A stretch of 5,212 nucleotides of DNA from a bacterium. GTDB lineage: Bacteria > Desulfobacterota > GWC2-55-46. Position numbers and translations under genes: made by a program. The stretch is from positions 1-5,212 of the forward strand of contig DAIDBB010000295.1 of assembly GCA_027310325.1 (NCBI GenBank). Reading direction: 5' to 3'. The notes under the pieces were generated by a model. It saw only the letters and a list, made by a program, of their open reading frames with translations. It searched no databases and was not told the DNA's origin. Below, one piece after another: positions 1-4,940 of this stretch. Each line of letters begins with the position of its first letter. The stretch's first letter is position 1.

Positions 1-57
1 CAGCATTACCTGTCCTTCAAAAAAGGCCCCGAAATCCAGCCCCCCTATCGGCTCTGA
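1..57 (+). CDS. Possible C-terminal tail of an upstream gene (partial)
   Basis: Reading from base 1, the first frame is open for 18 codons and ends at TGA 55-57, giving a tail that finishes ...EIQPPYRL. Third positions are mostly G or C, as in the genes downstream, which is the only support. The other two forward frames are also open over this stretch, so the assignment is weak. No family can be recognised from so few residues. If real, the gene would precede the cytochrome lipoprotein by about 146 bases, in the same direction. Confidence 0.35.
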   Translation, partial: QHYLSFKKGPEIQPPYRL

Positions 58-203
58 TTAAAATCATCCATTTTAGCCTCCCGGTCTTTCCTGTTCCGGT
101 ACGTCCTTTCCTGAGGACTTGACATGCCTGGCCGACTTATAGTAAATTTAAAATGTCAAAATTGTAACTTATTCATCTTAAAGAACGAATACCGGAATAT
201 GAA
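58..203 (+). other. Intergenic region before the triheme lipoprotein gene
   Basis: The first half is pyrimidine-rich and holds no convincing terminator; only short GTCC/GGAC (103-106 / 115-118) pairing is seen. The second half is AT-rich and holds the promoter-like elements listed separately. A 7-bp inverted repeat, TTGACAT (119-125) and ATGTCAA (153-159), flanks the presumed -10 region with 27 bases between the arms. Its first arm overlaps the -35 hexamer, so it could be an operator, but this is untested. Confidence 0.4.
119..148 (+). promoter_or_regulatory. Candidate sigma70-type promoter of the triheme lipoprotein gene
   Basis: A perfect -35 hexamer TTGACA lies at 119-124. The best -10 with allowed spacing is TAAATT at 143-148 (18-base spacer, 4 of 6 matches); TATAGT at 138-143 is closer to consensus but only 13 bases away. 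The segment ATAGTAA at 139-145 recurs at the same distance from the TTGAC element before the next gene, which supports a shared regulatory design. The transcript would have a 5' leader of about 50 bases. Confidence 0.4.
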
Positions 204-839
204 GTGAAAACCTTTTTTTCAAAAAAAGGTGCTGTAGTAGCGTTCATCTTGGCCGCATTAGCAGCGCCTTTATTAATAGCCGGCTGCGGGATGCGCGAAA
301 CTCTGGACGAGCTAGCAAACTACCAATCCACCCCCACGGAAACCGAGACCCGGAAGATAAATCCAAGCGATTACTACGAGCAATACTACCAGGCGCAGGT
401 CACAAGGGCGCGCGTGCGGCCCGGGGTCGTAGGCGTCAAGGCCCTGAGGGGACTCCCCAAGGACGCTTTCGGCGAGGTAAACTGGACGGCGTCGGTCGTG
501 GGCGGGTACATAGCCCCAAGGCCCTCGCTCGACCCCAATGTGGCCGATGACCCTCCTTTGAGCCTTAACATATTCATAGAAGCGAAGGTCCCGCTTATGG
601 CGAACGTGATATTCCCGCACTCCATCCACACGTACTGGCTCAGCTGCAAGACCTGCCATCCGAAGATATTCATACCCGAGGCCGGGGCAAACCCTATAAG
701 CATGGAAGAGATATTCAAGGGGGAGTGGTGCGGCAGATGCCACAACAAGGTCGCCTTCCCCTTCTGGCCGAGGGAAAACTGCAACAGGTGCCATATAATC
801 CCCAAGGGGCAATCGCTCGAAAGGGAGATATACCACTGA
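204..839 (+). CDS. Triheme c7-type cytochrome lipoprotein
   Basis: A 211-residue outer-surface or periplasm-facing lipoprotein that probably relays electrons. It begins with GTG at 204; the ATG at 199 is followed by a stop after one more codon, and a weak GGA at 194-196 sits 7 bases upstream of the GTG. Residues 1-27 form a signal peptide with lipobox LIAGC (Cys28). Gly29 at +2 predicts outer-membrane sorting under the enteric rule. Residues 29-130 are of unknown fold. Residues 135-197 match the cytochrome c7-like 'nanowire' triheme domain: FPHSIH (137-142), then CKTCH (148-152), CGRCH (176-180) and CNRCH (193-197), with the typical MEEIFKGEWCGRCH stretch between. Apart from the three CxxCH histidines there are exactly three others: His139, His142 and the last residue His211, enough for bis-histidine ligation. 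The family call is firm; the partner proteins are inferred from context. It is followed at 136 bases by the NHL gene, with no clear terminator between. Confidence 0.9.
   Translation: MKTFFSKKGAVVAFILAALAAPLLIAGCGMRETLDELANYQSTPTETETRKINPSDYYEQYYQAQVTRARVRPGVVGVKALRGLPKDAFGEVNWTASVVGGYIAPRPSLDPNVADDPPLSLNIFIEAKVPLMANVIFPHSIHTYWLSCKTCHPKIFIPEAGANPISMEEIFKGEWCGRCHNKVAFPFWPRENCNRCHIIPKGQSLEREIYH
210..230 (+). repeat. Perfect palindrome inside the start of the triheme gene
   Basis: Arms ACCTTTTTTT (210-219) and AAAAAAAGGT (221-230) are exact reverse complements around a single C at 220. In mRNA this can form a 9-bp hairpin with a three-base loop only a few bases after the GTG start. It consists largely of T7 and A7 runs, which encode Phe-Phe-Ser-Lys-Lys of the signal peptide. 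It may only reflect codon use in the signal peptide, but it could affect translation initiation or be slip-prone. Confidence 0.5.
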
Positions 840-865
840 GCCGCGCCTCGAAGGAGCATAACTTC

Positions 866-895
866 TTGACTTTGACCGATACTGCATAGTAATAT
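866..895 (+). promoter_or_regulatory. Candidate promoter of the NHL lipoprotein gene
   Basis: TTGACT at 866-871 (5 of 6 matches to -35) is followed after 18 bases by TAATAT at 890-895 (4 of 6). A second TTGACC starts at 872. As before the upstream gene, ATAGTAA (886-892) begins exactly 20 bases after the start of the TTGAC element, and both sites continue into an AT-rich ATTT stretch. The matching spacing suggests both genes respond to the same sigma factor or regulator. A leader of about 75 bases would precede the start codon. Confidence 0.4.
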
Positions 896-974
896 TTCAT
901 ATGGCGTTTTTTGACCCAGCCGGACTTGGGAACAAACAAAACACCCTGCAACCCGGAAACTACAAGGTAAAAAC

Positions 975-2048
975 ATGAAAAGCATGATCAAAAAACTTCT
1001 CCTGATAATAGCGATTCCCTTAATCCTGTGGGGTTGCGCGGCGAAGCCGCTTCCCGATCTCATCTGGCCCGAACCCCCGGATATCCCGCGCATAAAATAC
1101 GTTAAATCGTTTTACGGCAGCGAGGACGTCAAAGAAAGTTCCGTGGTCAAGAATATCGTACTGGGTTCTGGAGCCGGGTACTGGATAAAAAAGCCGATGG
1201 GCATACACGTTGACGACGGCGGAAAGATATTCGTAACGGACACGGCCGCCGCCGACGTCTATGTCCTCGACCCCGTAAACCGTACCGCTACCTCGCTTTC
1301 CGGCATGGGGGTCCAGAGCATGAGCAAGCCCATAAGCGTCGCCACCGACCACTACCAGGGCAGGATATTCATCTCGGACTCGCTCAACAACAGGGTCCGT
1401 GTCGTGGACAAGACCGGGCGCCTGATAGCCGACCTTCAGGCCGACGAGCCTTTCAAGATGCCTTCCGGCGTAGCGGTGGACAACCTCTATAAAAAGGTCT
1501 ACGTGTCGGATACCCGCCACCACAATGTGAAGGTCTTCGACCTCGATACGCTTAAATACCTTAAGACCATAGGCAAAAGGGGCAAGGAAGATGGAGAGTT
1601 CAACTTCCCGTCCCACCTTGCCGTGGATTCGAAGGGCTTTCTGTACGTCTCGGATACGCAGAACGGCAGATACCAGGTCTTCGACAACGAGGGAAGGTTC
1701 GTAAGGAGGGTCGGCGAGTTCGGGGACGCCCCCGGCATGTTCGGCAGGCCCAAGGGGATAGCGGTCGACAGCGAAGGCCACGTCTATGTGGCTGACGCCG
1801 CTTTTAACGTCGTCGAGATATTCGACGACGAAGGCAGATTCCTTATGGCCTTCTCCGGTTACGGCACCGACAGGGGACAGACGATACTGCCGGCCGGGAT
1901 CGCCATCGACGGCAACGACTACATATATATGGTCGATTCATGGAGCCACAGGGTCGAGGTATTCGAATACCTCGGAGACAAGCACAAGGCAAGGGAAGTC
2001 GCCGGTATAAAGTCGTTCCCTCCGGAGAAACCGCAAGGGAAAAAATAA
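975..2048 (+). CDS. NHL-repeat six-bladed beta-propeller lipoprotein
   Basis: A 357-residue lipoprotein. It starts at ATG 975, preceded by AAGG (964-967) at 7 bases; ATG 984 (Met4) is a possible alternative. Residues 1-20 are a signal peptide with Cys21 in LILWGC; Trp at -2 of the lipobox is unusual. Residues 31-47 hold the WPEPPDIPRIKYVKSF stretch common at the N-terminus of such lipoproteins. About six NHL-type blades follow at roughly 72-110, 116-153, 160-198, 209-246, 256-292 and 303-334, each with a pattern like GIAVDSEGHVYVADA then a short V-x-x-F strand (YVSDT, YVADA, YMVDS repeats). A Lys-rich tail ends the protein. NHL propellers are binding scaffolds without a common enzyme activity. 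Genes of this type sit beside nanowire cytochromes in Geobacter, so a role in organising or exporting the cytochrome is plausible but inferred. A strong terminator lies 8 bases after the stop. Confidence 0.9.
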   Translation: MKSMIKKLLLIIAIPLILWGCAAKPLPDLIWPEPPDIPRIKYVKSFYGSEDVKESSVVKNIVLGSGAGYWIKKPMGIHVDDGGKIFVTDTAAADVYVLDPVNRTATSLSGMGVQSMSKPISVATDHYQGRIFISDSLNNRVRVVDKTGRLIADLQADEPFKMPSGVAVDNLYKKVYVSDTRHHNVKVFDLDTLKYLKTIGKRGKEDGEFNFPSHLAVDSKGFLYVSDTQNGRYQVFDNEGRFVRRVGEFGDAPGMFGRPKGIAVDSEGHVYVADAAFNVVEIFDDEGRFLMAFSGYGTDRGQTILPAGIAIDGNDYIYMVDSWSHRVEVFEYLGDKHKAREVAGIKSFPPEKPQGKK

Positions 2049-2056
2049 GAGCTTTT

Positions 2057-2092
2057 AAAAGCCCTGTACGGACAAGTACAGGGCTTTTTTTT
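2057..2092 (+). terminator. Intrinsic terminator after the NHL gene
   Basis: Arms AAAAGCCCTGTAC (2057-2069) and GTACAGGGCTTTT (2076-2088) are perfectly complementary over 13 bp with a six-base loop GGACAA. The 3' arm runs into eight T (2085-2092). It separates the lipoprotein genes from the tetraheme gene, which must therefore have its own promoter. Confidence 0.93.
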
Positions 2093-2161
2093 GAAAGAAC
2101 CCTCCGTAAAAATCCCAGAATCCAGCGAAATCCGGCCATTAAAATAGGATTAATTTTTCTC

Positions 2162-2189
2162 TTGACAGTTTTTAATTCTGTTGTATAAT
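2162..2189 (+). promoter_or_regulatory. Strong sigma70 promoter of the tetraheme cytochrome gene
   Basis: Perfect TTGACA (2162-2167) and perfect TATAAT (2184-2189) hexamers are separated by 16 bases in an AT-rich setting just after the upstream terminator. Transcription should start near 2196, giving an untranslated leader of about 165 bases. This is the best promoter in the window, which fits an abundant extracellular cytochrome. Confidence 0.85.
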
Positions 2190-2195
2190 AAGTTT

Positions 2196-2360
2196 AATCT
2201 CAAATAAGGTAAGGGGCTCACGACGGGTCCCGCGTCTTGCAGGCGATGGATGCCTCGGTACTCCGATGATGGATTAGAATCGGGCGTATTGACGGCATTT
2301 TTTTTACAAAAAATGCCTCCTAACGAAAGTAACCAGGACACCCAAAAAAGGAGACATAAC
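2196..2360 (+). promoter_or_regulatory. Structured 5' leader of the tetraheme gene, possible cis-regulatory RNA
   Basis: This predicted leader holds several pairings. AGGC (2241-2244) can pair with GCCT (2252-2255). TCGG (2255-2258) can pair with CCGA (2263-2266) around a TACT loop, while CCGAT (2263-2267) can instead pair with ATCGG (2279-2283). GGCATTTTTT (2294-2303) can pair with AAAAAATGCC (2308-2317) around TTAC, but its GGCAT (2294-2298) can also pair with ATGCC (2250-2254), which would place an eight-T run (2298-2305) just after a stem. Such exclusive pairings are typical of attenuators or riboswitches. I compared it by eye with the GEMM cyclic-dinucleotide riboswitch found before Geobacter cytochromes and could not match that core. 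The class, if any, is unknown. Confidence 0.45.
2349..2354 (+). promoter_or_regulatory. Ribosome binding site fixing the tetraheme start at 2361
   Basis: AGGAGA ends 6 bases before ATG 2361. The frame is also open upstream to an ATG at 2250, but that start would add 37 residues ahead of a complete signal peptide and has no comparable site, so 2361 is chosen. Confidence 0.88.
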
Positions 2361-3503
2361 ATGAAACGGTTTCTAACCATCGCCCTCGCCGCAACCACCG
2401 GGCTCGTAATCGCGGGCAGCGCTTCCGCCGCCACCGTCCAAGAAGGCAGTTACTTCAAAATACAGAGCACAGACGCCGCCAACGTGGCCGCCTATTCCTA
2501 CGGTTTGGCCGCCAACGGTATCCAGGCGTCCAGGCACAACCTCGGCGCAATGGGCTTCATGTACAACACCGGCGGGACTTCAGAGATCTGCGTATTCTGC
2601 CATACGCCTCACCACACGCTCACGGCGACGACCGCCGGCCACAGCTACGCCCCTGCTCCTATATGGAACAGGCAGTCGATGGCCAGCAACTTCATCGGCT
2701 ACGGCACGACGATCGGCGGCAGCTTCATGGGCAACAACTCCTACGGCGGAGTCACGCTCGCCTGTCTGAGCTGTCATGACGGCGTAACCACCTTCGACAA
2801 CATAGTAAACGCCCCTGGCTCAGGCCTTGGCGCCAACTTCGTATACGGCGCCGGTTCGAAGCAGGGCTGGACGATGTATGACGAGACGGCCCTTCAGGCC
2901 GGCACCCAGCCCGGCGGCTCCATGCCGACCGACATCGCCAACTCCGACATCAGGCTCAACATCGGCGCCGGCGCGAGCGGCAACAACGTGACCGCGGGTA
3001 ACGTCGATATGTCGAACGACCACCCGATGTCAGTCTGCTTCAGCGACGGCATCACCGACGCCGCCAACGGCTGCAACGACACGACCAAGAGGGCGTCTTT
3101 GAGGGATAGGTCGACCGTCATAGGCGACATCGACCTTTCAACCGGTCTCACCACCACCAACGGCGCTCTGGCCAACATGTCCGCTACCAAGGCCGCCGAG
3201 CTCATCGCGAACCTCGGTCAGAACAGGTGGGCGGTAAGAGGATTCATCTCCGGCGGGGCCGCTGATGGCGCCACCGGCTCAGGCGCGGCGAGGATCTCGG
3301 ACCTCCTCAGGCTCGGCAAGGTCGAGTGCTCCTCCTGCCATGACCCGCACTTCAAGAACAGGTCGAACGTCGACTTCAACGACGCCACCCCCGGCGGAAT
3401 GGGCAACTCGGCCCCGACCGACGACATGGTGGACGGCCTCTTCCTTAGAAGGGTCGGCGGAAACGCGGGATCCGGCGTATGCAGGACCTGCCACAACAAG
3501 TAA
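2361..3503 (+). CDS. OmcE-like tetraheme extracellular cytochrome c (candidate nanowire subunit)
   Basis: A 380-residue secreted cytochrome. Residues 1-23 are a Sec signal peptide ending GSASA, with no lipobox. Four heme sites are seen: CVFCH (77-81), CLSCH (135-139), CSSCH (323-327) and CRTCH (374-378, two residues from the end). Distal-ligand histidines lie in the contexts known from OmcE/OmcS: SRHNLG (His59), CHTPH (His84), NDHP (His221) and CHDPH (His330), so all four hemes can be bis-histidine. In OmcS-type filaments an N-terminal histidine ligates a heme of the neighbouring subunit; His59 is the candidate here. IWNR (101-104) and FLRR (361-364) also fit the family. Residues 140-322 carry no heme and are rich in Gly, Asn, Ala and Thr, making the protein longer than Geobacter OmcE as I recall it. 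Cys226 and Cys238 lie outside heme motifs and could form a disulfide. It is transcribed alone, from a strong promoter to a strong terminator. Family call is confident; filament formation is inferred. Confidence 0.88.
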   Translation: MKRFLTIALAATTGLVIAGSASAATVQEGSYFKIQSTDAANVAAYSYGLAANGIQASRHNLGAMGFMYNTGGTSEICVFCHTPHHTLTATTAGHSYAPAPIWNRQSMASNFIGYGTTIGGSFMGNNSYGGVTLACLSCHDGVTTFDNIVNAPGSGLGANFVYGAGSKQGWTMYDETALQAGTQPGGSMPTDIANSDIRLNIGAGASGNNVTAGNVDMSNDHPMSVCFSDGITDAANGCNDTTKRASLRDRSTVIGDIDLSTGLTTTNGALANMSATKAAELIANLGQNRWAVRGFISGGAADGATGSGAARISDLLRLGKVECSSCHDPHFKNRSNVDFNDATPGGMGNSAPTDDMVDGLFLRRVGGNAGSGVCRTCHNK

Positions 3504-3539
3504 GAAATATCCGGGCTTAAGTTTAGCCTGAGGTGTATG

Positions 3540-3572
3540 AAGAAGGGCCGGGCAACCGGCCCTTCTTTTTTT
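3540..3572 (+). terminator. Intrinsic terminator after the tetraheme cytochrome gene
   Basis: Arms AGAAGGGCCGG (3541-3551) and CCGGCCCTTCT (3556-3566) pair perfectly over 11 bp, or 12 with A3540 and T3567, around a GCAA loop of the stable GNRA type. Seven T (3566-3572) follow. It lies 36 bases past the stop codon. Confidence 0.95.
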
Positions 3573-3793
3573 ATCCGGTCTCATCAGGGCGCGCGCGACA
3601 TGCCCCGCTTAAGGGCCTGCGAGGCGTCTGTTAAAAAAAAATTAATCTGCGTCTAATCCATGCTTTATACAATAATATTAGAATAATTGTAAATTTTTTA
3701 CAGGTCCGGCTTATTATAAATCCTTAAGCGAATTTAACCTTTCCCGATCAATGAGCGGCCCGCATGAATTGCGGCAAGGACGCTAAATAAAGA

Positions 3794-3822
3794 TTTTAAT
3801 CCGGCTTCTTTTGCACTATAAT
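3794..3822 (+). promoter_or_regulatory. Candidate promoter of the prolyl isomerase gene
   Basis: A perfect -10 hexamer TATAAT lies at 3817-3822, with a poor -35 (TTTTAA at 3794-3799, 17-base spacer, 3 of 6 matches). The start would fall near 3829, only about 23 bases before the start codon. The weak -35 suggests modest expression or dependence on an activator. Confidence 0.55.
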
Positions 3823-3837
3823 ACCGGCACTATAAAC

Positions 3838-3843
3838 GGAGGT
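3838..3843 (+). promoter_or_regulatory. Strong ribosome binding site of the prolyl isomerase gene
   Basis: GGAGGT ends 8 bases before ATG 3852 and fixes that start. Confidence 0.88.
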
Positions 3844-3851
3844 CCCCAAAA

Positions 3852-4919
3852 ATGATAATTTTTTCCAAAAAGGCGCTTGCCGCCGCGCTACTCGCTTCAA
3901 CGCTACTCTTCTCCGCTCAAGGCGGCGCAGCTGTCAAAAAAGAGGCAAAAGAGGCAAAGGACGACCCGTCCAAAGAAGTCATAATGCGCATAGACTCCAA
4001 GCCTTTCACCCGGGAAGAGCTTAATACAGCGGTCAGCGGGCTTTTCCCGCTCATGAGCTTTCACAGCTCGGTCACCCCGGAACGGATGGACGAGATCAAA
4101 AAGTCCGCGGTCAGTAGCCTCATAAACGAGGAGGTCATCACCAGTGACGCCAAGAGCCATAAGGCGACCAGGGTAGAAGACAAAGAGGTAAATGCCCAGA
4201 TAGACATCCTCAAGAAGGGGCTGCAGAAGGGTCAGACCCTCGAAAAGGTGCTCAAGAACAGTAACATGACGATGGCGCAACTGAGGGAACATTTCAGGGA
4301 CAGGCTCATAATGATGCACTACAGGCAGAAAATAGGCGACGACCTCAAGAAGAAAGCAGACGAGACCGTTACCGACGCCTACATGAAGGACTATTATCAG
4401 AGAAACCTCGACAAGTTCAAGGAGCCCGAGCAGATACGCCTGAGGACGATACTCGTGAAGGCCGACCCTTCCGGCGGGACCAAGGTGTGGAACGAGTCGC
4501 TCAAAAAGGCCACCGACCTTGCAAAAAGGGCGCGGGCCGGAGAGGACTTCGGCAAACTTGCCGAGAAATACTCCCAGGACCCGTATGCCAAGAAGGGCGG
4601 AGACATGGGCTGGACCCACGTGGGAAGCCTCTACGAGGAAATAGACTCCGCGGCAGGGACCATGAAGACCGTCGAGATAAGCAACCCCGTCATGACGATC
4701 TATGGATACCATATCATAAAGCTCGAGGGTAGAAAACCGGCGGTGCAGAAGAAATTCGAAGAACTGAACAAGGAAAAGCTCAAAAAGGAACTCTCCGCCA
4801 AGGAATCCCAGAGGCTCTGGGACGAGTGGCTGGCTGGACTCAGGCGCTCAAGCAAGATAGAATACGTCGCCAATGACATAAAAGAACTGATGGCGGCGGC
4901 ACCGGCGGCAAAGAAATGA
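3852..4919 (+). CDS. Periplasmic SurA/PpiC-type peptidyl-prolyl cis-trans isomerase
   Basis: A 355-residue foldase. Residues 1 to about 27 are a signal peptide (KK at 6-7, hydrophobic 8-20, likely cut near GGAA-V); with no lipobox it should be soluble in the periplasm. Residues 45-165 form a helical SurA-N-like chaperone part (NEEVITSDA at 92-100, VEDKEVNAQI at 108-117). Residues 193-294 are a parvulin rotamase domain: IRLRTILV (195-202), GEDFGKLAEKYSQDP (230-244), KKGGDMGW (247-254) and YGYHIIKLEGRK (284-295). A charged helical tail follows. His287 matches the second conserved parvulin histidine, but the first, normally in a 'HILV' motif, is Thr199 here, so catalysis may be reduced and chaperone activity may dominate. 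By context it probably helps fold or assemble the secreted cytochromes, but general outer-membrane protein folding is also possible. The downstream cytochrome starts 21 bases after its stop, so the two are probably cotranscribed. Confidence 0.9.
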   Translation: MIIFSKKALAAALLASTLLFSAQGGAAVKKEAKEAKDDPSKEVIMRIDSKPFTREELNTAVSGLFPLMSFHSSVTPERMDEIKKSAVSSLINEEVITSDAKSHKATRVEDKEVNAQIDILKKGLQKGQTLEKVLKNSNMTMAQLREHFRDRLIMMHYRQKIGDDLKKKADETVTDAYMKDYYQRNLDKFKEPEQIRLRTILVKADPSGGTKVWNESLKKATDLAKRARAGEDFGKLAEKYSQDPYAKKGGDMGWTHVGSLYEEIDSAAGTMKTVEISNPVMTIYGYHIIKLEGRKPAVQKKFEELNKEKLKKELSAKESQRLWDEWLAGLRRSSKIEYVANDIKELMAAAPAAKK

Positions 4920-4940
4920 CGATTTCCAGGCAAGCCGCTA

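Larger units (their letters stand above)
3573..3851 (+). other. AT-rich intergenic region before the prolyl isomerase gene
   Basis: No gene is convincing here. The first 55 bases are GC-rich with an alternating GC run (about 3588-3596) and a small GCCC/GGGC hairpin (3602-3616). An A9 run lies at 3633-3641 and AT-rich sequence continues to about 3725, with TAATATTA (3673-3680) and the inverted repeat TGTAAA / TTTACA (3688-3693 / 3697-3702). TACAAT (3668-3673) and TATAAA (3715-3720) resemble -10 boxes but lack good -35 partners. CCGCA / TGCGG (3760-3764 / 3770-3774) forms a short hairpin. The octamer TCCGGCTT occurs at 3705-3712 and 3800-3807. A 12-codon reading frame at 3751-3786 has no ribosome binding site. 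Confidence 0.5.

Noticed and set aside
386..1093. Long minus-strand open frames opposite the lipoprotein, NHL, tetraheme and isomerase genes
   Set aside because: They lie antisense to well-supported genes, show no recognisable domains or start signals, and are explained by GC-rich third positions on the coding strand.
2196..2295. GEMM (cyclic-dinucleotide) riboswitch
   Set aside because: A GGGGCTCACGACGGG stretch is faintly similar, but the conserved GEMM core and tetraloop-receptor segments are not visible, so no named class is claimed.
2250..2360. In-frame upstream extension of the tetraheme gene from ATG 2250
   Set aside because: It would place 37 residues ahead of a complete signal peptide, lacks a good ribosome binding site, and lies in the structured leader; AGGAGA before 2361 decides the start.
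3588..3600. Alternating GC run as a Z-DNA or repeat element
   Set aside because: It is under ten bases and not repeated elsewhere in the window.
3751..3786. Twelve-codon reading frame in the intergenic region
   Set aside because: No ribosome binding site is present and the start lies in AT-rich regulatory sequence; short frames of this size occur by chance.
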